Of a DNA stretch of 64,000 bases, positions 51,372 through 59,003 are shown piece by piece. A program made the position numbers and the translations under genes. The notes below the pieces were generated by a model. The model worked only from the letters and a program-made list of their open reading frames with translations. It was not told where the DNA came from and did no database searches. The stretch's first letter is position 1. The number at the start of each line of letters is the position of its first letter. The stretch is from JAEUIX01 sp046156035 (GTDB lineage Bacteria; Planctomycetota; Phycisphaerae; Phycisphaerales; UBA1924). The stretch spans positions 29,083 through 93,082 of the forward strand of contig JBJXEW010000016.1 in assembly GCA_046156035.1 (NCBI GenBank). Direction: 5' to 3'.

Positions 51372-51545
51372 ATGCTTCAATGGGCGCTCGCGTTCCTCGT
51401 GCTGGCCTTGATCGCTGGCGTGCTGGGCTTCACCGGCATCGCCGGACAATCGATGTACATCGCCAAAGTGCTCTTCTTTGTCTTCCTCGTGATCTTCATC
51501 GTGGGGCTCTTGTACAGCCTCATCACCGGTCGGCGCGGCAGATGA
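51372..51545 (+). CDS. DUF1328 family small membrane protein
   Basis: 57 residues: MLQWALAFLVLALIAGVLGF, then TGIAGQSMYIAKVLFFVFLV and IFIVGLLYSLITGRRGR. This matches the DUF1328 pattern, two helices flanking a short Gly/Ala loop. Family members are small inner-membrane proteins induced by stress; function unknown. AAGGAG lies about 8 nt upstream. Confidence 0.85.
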   Translation: MLQWALAFLVLALIAGVLGFTGIAGQSMYIAKVLFFVFLVIFIVGLLYSLITGRRGR

Positions 51546-51589
51546 TGGACCGGCCCGTACGGGCCGCGTGCTCGCTCAAGGACTTTGCC

Positions 51590-52051
51590 ATGACCACGCA
51601 CCGTGGCTCGCTGTCTCTGTGCACCTGGGCTCCCTGCGCCCTTGTCGCTGCGCTCGCGCTGAGCGGGTGCTCGGACACCATGCGTGTCGAGACCGACATG
51701 AAGGGCCAACTCGCCACCACGCTCAAACTGGACGGCCCCATCCAGATCCAGATGCAGATGCAGGGCCCCACGATCAAGTACGAGGGGACGTACATCAGCG
51801 ACGAACTCCTCGAGCGCGTGCAGATCGGCAAGGCCACCGATGAATGGATGATCGCGGTGCTGGGCAAGCCGGACGCGGAGGCCACCCTCAAAGACGGCTC
51901 CCAGATCTGGCGATGGACGTATCGCCCTGTCGAACAGCAGGCCTCCGTGGTGGAAGTGTTCAGCAAGAGCGAGAAGGAACCCAAACTCGCCACCCGCAGC
52001 GTGTTCGTCACGCTGCGCGGCGGTATCGTTACCGAGAAGTGGAAGGGCTGA
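51590..52051 (+). CDS. Lipoprotein, 153 aa
   Basis: Signal peptide TWAPCALVAALALSG-C with lipobox ALSG-C. The mature part has a beta-rich segment (METDMKGQLATTLKL-like, IQIQMQMQGPTIKYEGTYIS) and then WMIAVLGKPDAEATLKDGSQ and IWRWTYRPVE. This has the look of SmpA/OmlA-type BAM-lipoprotein folds (LGKP...DGSQIWRW), but similarity is by eye only. Start 51590 fits the signal peptide. Confidence 0.65.
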   Translation: MTTHRGSLSLCTWAPCALVAALALSGCSDTMRVETDMKGQLATTLKLDGPIQIQMQMQGPTIKYEGTYISDELLERVQIGKATDEWMIAVLGKPDAEATLKDGSQIWRWTYRPVEQQASVVEVFSKSEKEPKLATRSVFVTLRGGIVTEKWKG

Positions 52052-52122
52052 TCCGTCGGCCGCTGTCATCAGCGGCGAGACCACCGTACCCTTGCCCCAG
52101 GTTGAATCCCGGAAAGGTGAAC

Positions 52123-52341
52123 ATGAGCACTCAACGCATCGTCGGCATCGTTCTCATCGTCGTGGGCGTCATCCTCATCGTCATCGGCGTGAACTCCTCA
52201 AACTCCCTGGCAGACCAGGTGAGCGAGACCTTCACCGGACGATTCACCGACGCCACCACGTGGTACATCGTGGGCGGAATCGGTGCCGCGCTCCTCGGCC
52301 TGCTCGCCATCCTCGTCCGCGGCGGCAAAGCCAGCGGCTGA
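52123..52341 (+). CDS. DUF3185 family small membrane protein
   Basis: 72 residues: STQRIVGIVLIVVGVILIVI then GVNSSNSLADQVSETFTGRF and WYIVGGIGAALLGLLAILVR. This is the DUF3185 signature with two membrane helices around a conserved polar loop. GGAAAGG precedes the ATG. It closes the envelope/stress run before the ATP synthase genes. Confidence 0.85.
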   Translation: MSTQRIVGIVLIVVGVILIVIGVNSSNSLADQVSETFTGRFTDATTWYIVGGIGAALLGLLAILVRGGKASG

Positions 52342-52368
52342 CGCGCGGGGCGCTGCGGCCCGCCCCGA

Positions 52369-52374
52369 TACACT
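52369..52374 (+). promoter_or_regulatory. -10-like TACACT for the atp operon
   Basis: TACACT ends 8 nt before the ATG of the first atp gene at 52383; no ribosome binding site in the gap. Confidence 0.45.
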
Positions 52375-52382
52375 CACCCGCG

Positions 52383-52742
52383 ATGCCGTCCTCAGCAGGC
52401 CAGCCCGGCGACCCGACCGACACGGCCAACCCCGAGCCCGAGTTGCCGCCCGCGGGCACGCCCCCGCCCATCCCCCAGTCGCTCCTCGATCCCGTGGCTC
52501 GCCCGGCCTCCATGCGCACCTCGGCCGGCTCCGCCGCGCCCCTCGCCGGTCAGGGCAAAGCCTGGGGCATTGCCTCCGATTTCATCGGCACGCTCCTCGG
52601 CGGCACCGCCCTCGGCTGGGGCATAGACCTCTGGCGCGGCACACTCCCCTGGTTCCTGCTCGGCGGCCTCGCCCTGGGCTTCTTCCTCGCCATGTTCCGC
52701 ATCGTCCGCCGCATGAAGGCCGACGAGCGCGCTGGCCGCTGA
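52383..52742 (+). CDS. atpZ: AtpZ/AtpI-type F1Fo accessory protein
   Basis: 119 residues. A Pro-rich cytoplasmic N-terminus is followed by two membrane helices of the AtpZ/AtpI type (IASDFIGTLLGGTALGWGID and WFLLGGLALGFFLAMFRIVR). AtpZ assists c-ring assembly or ion supply for the ATP synthase. First gene of the atp run; TACACT at leaderless distance. Confidence 0.75.
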   Translation: MPSSAGQPGDPTDTANPEPELPPAGTPPPIPQSLLDPVARPASMRTSAGSAAPLAGQGKAWGIASDFIGTLLGGTALGWGIDLWRGTLPWFLLGGLALGFFLAMFRIVRRMKADERAGR

Positions 52743-52892
52743 TCCCACAACACGCCGGCCGCACCATCCCCCCCGCACCACCCAATCTCCCGCGACCCCT
52801 CTGGCCGCTGGCGATCCGATCCGCTATCCTTGGCCCCCTTGGCTTTCGCACCCACCGCTCTCGCCTCAGCACACCGACCGGATCGCAAACAC

Positions 52893-53354
52893 TTGGCCCT
52901 CTCGCCCCCCACCAGTGAGCCGAATCTGCCCAGCCTCGCGCCCCTGGGCGTCGCGCTCGCGCTCTGCGCGGCGCTCGGTTCCGCGGGGGCATACGCCACG
53001 TCGCTCGCCGCGGGTTGGGGTCCGGCCCCTGCGGCTTCGTCGGCTGTTGTCCTGGCCGCGCTGGTCGTGCTCGCGGGCATCATCACCGGCCTCACACTGC
53101 TGGCCCTCGTGCTTGCTCGCGGTGCCTCCATCTTCGCCGCGGCCGTGATTGCCGCGGGCATCGCACGCACATTGATCTCCCTTTCCCTGGGCGTGGTTGT
53201 GCTGTTCACCATCGCCCCGGAAGGCAAGGCCTTCTGGAGCGCATTCCTGGCCGCAAACTTGCTCTGCCTCTTCGCCGAAACCGCCTGGGGTATCGCCGTG
53301 AACCAGCGCGTTCACCGCGTATCGCACCCCGCACGCACCGGAGCCGCCGCATGA
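52893..53354 (+). CDS. AtpI-like membrane protein
   Basis: About 153 residues with four hydrophobic helices (LAPLGVALALCAALGSAGAY, SSAVVLAALVVLAGIITGLT, IFAAAVIAAGIARTLISLSL, KAFWSAFLAANLLCLFAETA). Size, position and topology fit the ATP synthase I subunit, although sequence identity is not obvious. Start uncertain: TTG 52893 is used; an in-frame TTG at 52830 is the alternative. Its stop overlaps the atpB start by ATGA. Confidence 0.6.
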   Translation: MALSPPTSEPNLPSLAPLGVALALCAALGSAGAYATSLAAGWGPAPAASSAVVLAALVVLAGIITGLTLLALVLARGASIFAAAVIAAGIARTLISLSLGVVVLFTIAPEGKAFWSAFLAANLLCLFAETAWGIAVNQRVHRVSHPARTGAAA

Positions 53355-54301
53355 CGCTCGCCCTCGACCTGTTTACGCTCGCCGCCGCCAACCCGGTCGA
53401 CCACGTCGTGAATCAGGCGTACATCCGCAGCGGCTCGGGCATCTGGCTCTGGTCCGCCCACGTGGGCAACCTCGTGCTCTCTGGGCTCATCACGCTTCTC
53501 GTGCTGTCCTATGCCGCGTCGCGCATCAAGACCGGTCCGGAGAGCCAAGGCACCAGCCGCTACATCACCAAGGGCGCCTTCGCCCACATGATCGAGGTCA
53601 TGTGCCTTTACCTGCGTGAAACATCGGTCCGCCCGCTGCTGGGCGCACGCACCGACCGCTTCATGCCCTTCCTCTGGACCGTCTTCTTCTTCATCCTCGT
53701 CAACAACCTGCTCGGCCTTGTACCGATCGCCGACCTGCTGCACCTGACCGACAAACTCACCGGCCAGCACGCCCTCTCCGGCCTGCTGGGCGCCACCGCC
53801 ACGCAGAACATCTTCGTCACCGCCGCAATGGCGATCATCGCCGCCATCGTCATCAACGTCGCGGGCATCCGCGAACTCGGCCTGGGCGGCTACCTCAAGC
53901 ACCTCACCGCCGGCACATCGCCGGCGCTCTGGCCGCTCATGGTCCCCATCGAGATCATGGGCACCGCCATCAAGCCCGTGGCGCTCGCCATCCGTCTCTT
54001 CGCCAACATGACCGCCGGCCACATCCTCGTCGCCGTCCTGTTCATGTTCGCTGTGCAGGGCATCGGCATGCTCACGCAGGCCACCGCCTCGGGCCTGGTG
54101 CTCGGCGGCGTCATCTCCACCCTCTCCATCGTCTCCGCCATCGCCATCTACTTCCTGGAACTCTTCGTCGCCTTCCTCCAGGCCTTCGTGTTCATGTTCC
54201 TCACCACCGTGTTCATCTCCCAACTCAGCCACCATGATGAGCACGAGCATCATGAGGGCCACGATCACGAGCACGCCAAGGCTCATGCCCATGCGCACTG
54301 A
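53351..54301 (+). CDS. atpB: ATP synthase Fo subunit a
   Basis: 316 residues. It has the proton half-channel helices, including the essential arginine in IKPVALAIRLFANMTAGHIL and the final helix FLELFVAFLQAFVFMFLTTV. The N-terminal loop is longer than in E. coli. The C-terminus carries a His/Asp/Glu-rich tail after ISQLSHH (about 20 residues, EHEHHEGHDHEHAKAHAHAH), which could bind divalent metal; its role is unknown. Coupled to the upstream gene by ATGA. Confidence 0.93.
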   Translation: MTLALDLFTLAAANPVDHVVNQAYIRSGSGIWLWSAHVGNLVLSGLITLLVLSYAASRIKTGPESQGTSRYITKGAFAHMIEVMCLYLRETSVRPLLGARTDRFMPFLWTVFFFILVNNLLGLVPIADLLHLTDKLTGQHALSGLLGATATQNIFVTAAMAIIAAIVINVAGIRELGLGGYLKHLTAGTSPALWPLMVPIEIMGTAIKPVALAIRLFANMTAGHILVAVLFMFAVQGIGMLTQATASGLVLGGVISTLSIVSAIAIYFLELFVAFLQAFVFMFLTTVFISQLSHHDEHEHHEGHDHEHAKAHAHAH

Positions 54302-54392
54302 GACCGGCGTGAAAACAGATCGCCATCGTCGCCGCGGCTTCCAGTGCCCCGGCCACGCGTCCTCCCGTGCAGTTTCAAGAAAGGTTCCGACC

Positions 54393-54710
54393 ATGAAGAC
54401 CCTCAGCCTCGCCCTCAGTTCCCTCGCCGTGCTCGCCACCACTGCCGCCGCCAACGCCCAGGCGCCCGCCGCGGAAGTCGCCAAGAGCGTGACCACCGGC
54501 CAGGGCCTCGCGGTCGTCGGTGCCGGCCTCGCCGTCATCGGCGGCGGCATCGGCATCGGCCTCATCGGCAAGGGCGCGCTCGAGTCCATCGCCCGCCAGC
54601 CCGACGCCAAGGGCCCCATCGGCACCAACATGATCCTCACCGCCGCGCTGGTCGAGGGTGCGGCCCTGTTCGCCGTCGTCGTCGGCCTGCTCGTCGGCTT
54701 CATCAAGTAA
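54393..54710 (+). CDS. atpE: ATP synthase Fo subunit c with leader-like N-terminus
   Basis: 105 residues. An N-terminal signal-like segment (KTLSLALSSLAVLATTAAAN-AQA) precedes the usual two c-subunit helices: LAVIGGGIGIGLIGKGALES with the RQPDAKG loop, and NMILTAALVEGAALFAVVVG carrying the ion-binding Glu. No sodium signature is evident, so protons are likely. c subunits with leader extensions are known in some bacteria. AAAGG ribosome binding site. A hairpin and repeats follow the stop. Confidence 0.92.
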   Translation: MKTLSLALSSLAVLATTAAANAQAPAAEVAKSVTTGQGLAVVGAGLAVIGGGIGIGLIGKGALESIARQPDAKGPIGTNMILTAALVEGAALFAVVVGLLVGFIK

Positions 54711-54718
54711 TCACTTCC

Positions 54719-54748
54719 CGACGGACCCCGCGAGAGCCGGGTCCGTCG
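54719..54748 (+). other. Hairpin after atpE
   Basis: 10-bp perfect stem CGACGGACCC/GGGTCCGTCG starting 8 nt after the atpE stop, with no U-tract. In atp operons such hairpins can stabilise the abundant atpE message; it may also belong to the repeat block that follows. Confidence 0.45.
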
Positions 54749-54757
54749 CTTCGCGTC

Positions 54758-54850
54758 TCGGGTACCCCCACACTCCGTGTGGGGCATTTCGGGTACCCCC
54801 ACTCTCCGAGTGGGGTGTTTCGGGTACCCCCACTCTCCGAGTGGGGTGTT
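54758..54850 (+). repeat. Three tandem 31-bp palindromic repeats between atpE and atpF
   Basis: Units start at 54758, 54789 and 54820 (TCGGGTACCCCCACTCTCCG followed by AGTGGGGTGTT). Copies 2 and 3 are identical over almost the whole unit; copy 1 has compensatory changes (CACTCCGTG) that keep the small hairpin. A related single copy lies at 63430-63462. Confidence 0.85.
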
Positions 54851-54869
54851 TCGTCCAGAGGTTTCCACC

Positions 54870-55481
54870 ATGCGTATCCAAGCCCATCACCTGCTCGCTC
54901 TCGCCGCCCCGCTGGCGCTCGCCGCCGCCGCGCTCGCCGCCGACCCCCACGCCGCCGGCGCCGAGAAGGTCGGCGTCCTCCCCACCATCGAGCAGGGCAT
55001 CGTGCCCATGATCGTCTCCATCGTCGTCTTCGCCGTCGTCTTCGCCATCCTCGCCGTCAAGGTCTGGCCCACCATCAGCAAGGGCCTGGCAGACCGCGAG
55101 AACAAGATCCGCGGCGAGATCGAAGCCGCCGAAGCCGCCCGCGCCCAGGCCAAGACCGCCCTGGAGGGCTACGAACGGGCCCTCGCCGACGCACGCGGCC
55201 AGGCCCAGAAGGAACTCGACGCCGCCAAACTCCAGGCCACCGCCGTCGCCAACGATCTCAAGATCAAGAGCGAGGCCGACCTCACCGCCATGAAGGAGAA
55301 GGCCGTCCGCGAGATCGAAGCCGCCAAGAAGCAGGCCCTCGCCGACATCTACGGCGAGGCCTCCAACCTCGCCACCATGGTGGCGGGCAAGATCCTCCAG
55401 CGCGAGATCAACGCCGGCGACCAGCGCCGCCTCGTGGATGACTGCATCACCGAACTCAAGGGCGTCGGCGCCCGAGCCTGA
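54870..55481 (+). CDS. atpF: ATP synthase Fo subunit b
   Basis: 203 residues. A signal-like N-terminus (LLALAAPLALAAAALAA) is followed by the membrane helix IVPMIVSIVVFAVVFAILAV and KVWPTI, then a long Ala/Lys/Glu-rich helical stator (GEIEAAEAARAQAKTALEGY, KKQALADIYGEASNLATMVA). It links Fo to F1 via delta. AGAGG before the ATG. Followed by atpH after a repeat-filled 95-bp gap. Confidence 0.92.
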   Translation: MRIQAHHLLALAAPLALAAAALAADPHAAGAEKVGVLPTIEQGIVPMIVSIVVFAVVFAILAVKVWPTISKGLADRENKIRGEIEAAEAARAQAKTALEGYERALADARGQAQKELDAAKLQATAVANDLKIKSEADLTAMKEKAVREIEAAKKQALADIYGEASNLATMVAGKILQREINAGDQRRLVDDCITELKGVGARA

Positions 55482-55509
55482 TTCACGCACCCTGCCATCG
55501 GCTGCCCTC

Positions 55510-55568
55510 TTGTCTTTCCGCCTTCGTGCCTTCTCCCTGCCTTCTCCCTGCCTTCCTCCTACCTTCCA
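55510..55568 (-). repeat. CCTTCTCCCTG repeats between atpF and atpH
   Basis: Short tandem units (TTCTCCCTGCC twice) with GCCTTCGTGCC. On the minus strand this reads GGCACGAAGGC, matching the fragment after argJ at 28821-28848. A possible solo half-element. Confidence 0.4.
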
Positions 55569-55576
55569 GTCCCACC

Positions 55577-56206
55577 ATGCCCCTCGTAGAAACCCAACCC
55601 GACGCCGTCTCCAAGATCTACGCCCAGAGCCTCTTCGAACTCGCCAAGCAGGCGGGCGGCCAGCCGAAGATCGAAGAGGCCGGCGGCGAACTCGAGTCCG
55701 TCGTCGAGATGGCCCGCGCCGACGCCCAGTTCGGCGAGTTCCTCTCCTCGCGCATCGTCGCCCTCAAAGACCGCAAACGCACGCTCGAGACCATCTTCCG
55801 CGGCAAACTCAGCGACAACGTCCTCAACTTCCTCCTCGTCCTGAACAAGAACGGCCGCCTCGGCCAGATCACCGGCATCGCCGCGGCGTACGACCACCTT
55901 GTACAGACCTCCTTCGGTCGTGTCGAGGTCGACGTCTACACGGCCAGCCCGGCCAGCGGCGAAGACCTCGCCTCCCTCAAGGCCCAACTCCAGCAGAGCC
56001 TCGGCCGCGAGCCCGTGCTGCACACCTACACCGAGCCCGCCATGATCGGCGGCATCAAGATCCAGATCGGCGATCAACTCATCGACGGCTCCATCTCCAC
56101 GCGCCTCCGCAAGGTCCGCGAGCAGATCGACACCAACGGCTCCGCCACCGTCAAGGCCGCGGCAGACCGCATCATCCGCCCGGACCCTTCCAGCAACGGG
56201 CACTGA
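55577..56206 (+). CDS. atpH: ATP synthase F1 subunit delta
   Basis: 209 residues. It has the N-terminal helical bundle (DAVSKIYAQSLFELAKQAGG, FRGKLSDNVLNFLLVLNKNG) and the C-terminal OSCP/delta domain (VEVDVYTASPASGEDLASLK, PAMIGGIKIQIGDQLIDGSI). It couples the stator to the F1 head. This is the last atp gene here: atpA, G, D and C do not follow; a nuclease-bearing repeat element and pgk do. Confidence 0.9.
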   Translation: MPLVETQPDAVSKIYAQSLFELAKQAGGQPKIEEAGGELESVVEMARADAQFGEFLSSRIVALKDRKRTLETIFRGKLSDNVLNFLLVLNKNGRLGQITGIAAAYDHLVQTSFGRVEVDVYTASPASGEDLASLKAQLQQSLGREPVLHTYTEPAMIGGIKIQIGDQLIDGSISTRLRKVREQIDTNGSATVKAAADRIIRPDPSSNGH

Positions 56207-56212
56207 GGGCGA

Positions 56213-56724
56213 ACCACAAAGACACAAAGGCCACAAAGGAAGGCAGCGAGTGCCCACCGATGCGACCCTCGATGCTCTGAGCCATCGCGTGATAGGTGCC
56301 GCGATCGAGGTGCACCGGGCCCTCGGACCGGGATTGCTTGAATCGGCGTACCAAGCGTGCCTCGCCGCCGAGTTGAGTCACCTGAGCATCGGATTCGTCC
56401 GTGAGGTGCCCGTGCCGATCGTGTACGGTGATCAGCGACTCGATGCCGGGTATCGGATCGACTTCTTGGTAGAAAACGGCCTCATCGTCGAAACCAAGGC
56501 GTTGCAGGGCCTGCTCCCTGTGCACGAGGCCCAACTCCTCAGCCACATGCGTCTGGCCGGCAAGTCGCTCGGCCTCCTCATCAACTTCCACGAGGTGGTG
56601 CTCCGCAACGGCATCAAGCGTCGCGTACTCTGAACGGTTGTTGCCTCACATTGTCTCTGCATTCTCTTTCTTCCCTTCTTTTCTGTTCCTCTGTCTTCCT
56701 TTGTGCCCTTTGTGCCTTTGTGGT
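56213..56724 (+). mobile_element. Inverted-repeat element carrying a GxxExxY nuclease-like gene
   Basis: Arms at 56213-56246 and 56691-56724 are inverted 34-bp repeats with 3 mismatches, made of CACAAAGG units (ACCACAAAG..CACAAAGG..). The single gene inside starts 4 nt after the left arm. The right arm continues into a pyrimidine-rich tract. Architecture matches the DUF559 element at 29.1-29.6 kb: inverted low-complexity arms plus one small PD-(D/E)XK-type ORF. It lies exactly where atpA would be expected. Confidence 0.75.
56250..56633 (+). CDS. GxxExxY family PD-(D/E)XK-like protein
   Basis: 127 residues. It has the family motif in RALGPGLLESAYQACLAAEL (G-L-L-E-S-A-Y), followed by the nuclease-like core YRIDFLVENGLIVETKALQG (D...E-x-K) and LLSHMRLAGKSLGLLINFHE. 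The family is widespread, resembles PD-(D/E)XK nucleases, and has no proven activity. GTG start, directly inside the left repeat arm. No other ORF is in the element. Confidence 0.88.
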   Translation: MPTDATLDALSHRVIGAAIEVHRALGPGLLESAYQACLAAELSHLSIGFVREVPVPIVYGDQRLDAGYRIDFLVENGLIVETKALQGLLPVHEAQLLSHMRLAGKSLGLLINFHEVVLRNGIKRRVL

Positions 56725-56747
56725 GAAATCTGCCTTTCTGGTGACAC

Positions 56748-57950
56748 ATGAAGAAGACCATCGCCCAAATCCCCGTCGCCTCCAATCGCGTGCTCATCCG
56801 CGTGGATTTCAACGTCCCCATCGAGAACGGTGTCATCTCCGACGACCGCCGCATCCGCGAGGCCTTGCCCACGCTCAAGTCCGTCCTTGACCGCGGGGGC
56901 TCCCTGATCCTCATGTCTCACCTCGGCCGTCCGGAGGGCAAAGGCTTCGAGGCCGAGTTCTCTCTCAAGCCCGTCGCCGCGCGGCTCAGCGAACTTCTCG
57001 GCAAGCCCGTGCAGTTCCCCTCGCAAGACTGCACCGATCCTTCCGCCGAAGCCGCCGCCAAGGCGCTCAAGCCGGGCGAGGTGCTGCTCCTCGAGAACGT
57101 CCGCTTCGCTAAGGGTGAGAAAAAGGGCGAGCCCGCCTACGCCGCCAAACTCGCCTCCTACGGCGACATCTACGTCAACGATGCCTTCGGCACCGCCCAC
57201 CGCGAAGACGGCAGCATGTTCGCCGTGCCCAAGGCCATGCCGAGCAAGCCGCGCGTCGCGGGTCTGCTCCTTCAGAAGGAACTGGACTACCTCAGCGTCA
57301 AACTGGGTTCGCCCGCCAAGCCCTTCGTGGTGGTGCTCGGCGGCGCCAAGGTCTCGGACAAGATCGGCCTGATCGAGAACCTCATCCCCAAGGCCTCCGC
57401 GATCCTCATCGGCGGCGCGATGGCCTACACGTTCCTAGCCGCGCTCGGTAAGAAGGTCGGCTCCAGCCGCGTCGAGACCGACAAACTCCCCGAGGCCAAG
57501 CGGCTGCTCGACCTCGCCGCCACACGCAAGTGCGACCTGCACCTGCCCGTTGACCACGTCTGCTCCACGCTCTTCGCCGAGCGCGGCGGCGCTATCGAGG
57601 TCTTCGGCGACACCATCAAAGACGGCTTCATGGGCCTGGACATCGGGCTCGCCACGCAGGCAGACTACACCGGCGTGCTCCGCAACGCGAAGACCATCGT
57701 CTGGAACGGCCCCATGGGCGTCTTCGAGTGGGCCGCCTTCGCCGCGGGCACGAAGGCAGTCGCCAACGCGATGGTTGACGCCACCAGGTCCGGCGCCACC
57801 AGCATCGTCGGCGGGGGCGACTCCGCCGCCGCGGCCGAAGAGTTTGGCCTCGCCGACAAGTTCAGCCACGTCTCCACCGGCGGCGGCGCAAGCCTGGAAA
57901 TGCTCAGCGGCAAGCCCTTCGCGACGGTGGAACTGCTCGACAACGCGTGA
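56748..57950 (+). CDS. pgk: Phosphoglycerate kinase
   Basis: 400 residues, full-length two-domain enzyme: VLIRVDFNVPIENGVISDDR, LMSHLGRPEGKGFEAEFSLK, LLLENVRFAKGEKKGEPAYA, NDAFGTAHREDGSMFAV, FVVVLGGAKVSDKIGLIENL, TIVWNGPMGVFEWAAFAAGT and STGGGASLEMLSGKPFATVE. It catalyses ATP formation from 1,3-bisphosphoglycerate in glycolysis. The start lies 23 bp after the right arm of the repeat element. Overlaps or abuts the next gene at GTGAGG. Confidence 0.95.
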   Translation: MKKTIAQIPVASNRVLIRVDFNVPIENGVISDDRRIREALPTLKSVLDRGGSLILMSHLGRPEGKGFEAEFSLKPVAARLSELLGKPVQFPSQDCTDPSAEAAAKALKPGEVLLLENVRFAKGEKKGEPAYAAKLASYGDIYVNDAFGTAHREDGSMFAVPKAMPSKPRVAGLLLQKELDYLSVKLGSPAKPFVVVLGGAKVSDKIGLIENLIPKASAILIGGAMAYTFLAALGKKVGSSRVETDKLPEAKRLLDLAATRKCDLHLPVDHVCSTLFAERGGAIEVFGDTIKDGFMGLDIGLATQADYTGVLRNAKTIVWNGPMGVFEWAAFAAGTKAVANAMVDATRSGATSIVGGGDSAAAAEEFGLADKFSHVSTGGGASLEMLSGKPFATVELLDNA

Positions 57951-57958
57951 GGCGGCCC

Positions 57959-58993
57959 ATGACCACCGCCCCACACCCCGTCCGCGGCCGCTTCGCCGAA
58001 CTCCACCTCCACCTCGGCGGCGCAATCCTGCCCAACATCCTCCACTCCTACCTCCTCCGCCACCCCGGCGGCAAGAGCGGCGGCCACGCACTCCTCAAAC
58101 GCTACCCCACCGTCCACGCCTTCGAGCGCTACTTCGCCCGCCCGCGCCGCACGCTGGACGAATACCTGAAGATGCACAAACTCGTTGAAGAGATCCAGCG
58201 ACCCACGTCGCTGGAGTACTTCATCAAGCGTCTCATCCGCGGCAACGTCCTCTTCGACAACCTCGCCTACATGGAACTGCGCTACACCCCCTACTTCCGC
58301 ACCGACACCCACCTCGAGCCCGACCAGCGCCTCCGCCAGATGGACGAGATCGTCGACACCATCACCGCCGCGGCGGCCGTCACGCAGAAGCGCTATCCGC
58401 TGGTCTTCCGGCAGATCCTCTGTATGCACAGCACGCTCCCCGCGGCCGTGAACCGGCGGATTGTCGAACTGGCCGCGTCGCGCCGGCCCGAGGTGTGCGC
58501 CATCGACCTGGCCGGGCCCGACCGGCTCTACGCGGCCGCGATGGACGACATCGTGCCGCTCTTCAAACTCGCCCGCAAGCGCGGCCTGCGCACCACCGCC
58601 CACCTCTTCGAGACGCCCGCGGGCTGCCACGCCCGCCTCCTGCCGCACCTTGACCGCATCGGCCACGGCATCCAGATCCCCCTCCGCAGCCCAGCGCTCC
58701 TCAAAGACCTGCGCCGCCGCAAGCAGTGCCTTGAAGTGTGCCCCACCAGTTACCTCCGCACCGGCACGCTCAAGGCCTACGAAGACCTGCGCGGCATCTT
58801 CCGCCGCTGCCTCGATGCCGGCGTCGACATCGCCGTCTGCACCGACAACAGCGGCCTGCATCAGGTGCGGCTGCCGCACGAATACGAAACGCTGCTCGTG
58901 GCCGATGTGCTGGACTTTGAGGAGATGGCCGCGTGCCACAGGGCGAGTTTCGTTCACGCCTTCGACTGGCGCGGCGAACCACGATCGCTGTGA
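57959..58993 (+). CDS. Adenosine deaminase-family amidohydrolase-like protein
   Basis: 344 residues of TIM-barrel amidohydrolase: metal pair in RFAELHLHLGGAILPNILHS, AHLFETPAG (His and Glu with HxxE spacing, where adenosine deaminase has HAGE), HLDRIGHGIQIP with the active-site His, and VDIAVCTDNSGLHQV, where ADA has two consecutive Asp. The second Asp is Asn here. It has an inserted helical region after the first strand (HPGGKSGGHALLKRYPTVHA). It may deaminate purine-like substrates, unproven. Start ATG 57959; a GTG at 57947 overlaps the pgk stop. Confidence 0.78.
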   Translation: MTTAPHPVRGRFAELHLHLGGAILPNILHSYLLRHPGGKSGGHALLKRYPTVHAFERYFARPRRTLDEYLKMHKLVEEIQRPTSLEYFIKRLIRGNVLFDNLAYMELRYTPYFRTDTHLEPDQRLRQMDEIVDTITAAAAVTQKRYPLVFRQILCMHSTLPAAVNRRIVELAASRRPEVCAIDLAGPDRLYAAAMDDIVPLFKLARKRGLRTTAHLFETPAGCHARLLPHLDRIGHGIQIPLRSPALLKDLRRRKQCLEVCPTSYLRTGTLKAYEDLRGIFRRCLDAGVDIAVCTDNSGLHQVRLPHEYETLLVADVLDFEEMAACHRASFVHAFDWRGEPRSL

Positions 58994-59003
58994 AAACACT
59001 CCG

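Noticed and set aside
54758..54850. CRISPR-like tandem repeats
   Set aside because: The three 31-bp units are directly contiguous with no spacers, and no cas genes are present.
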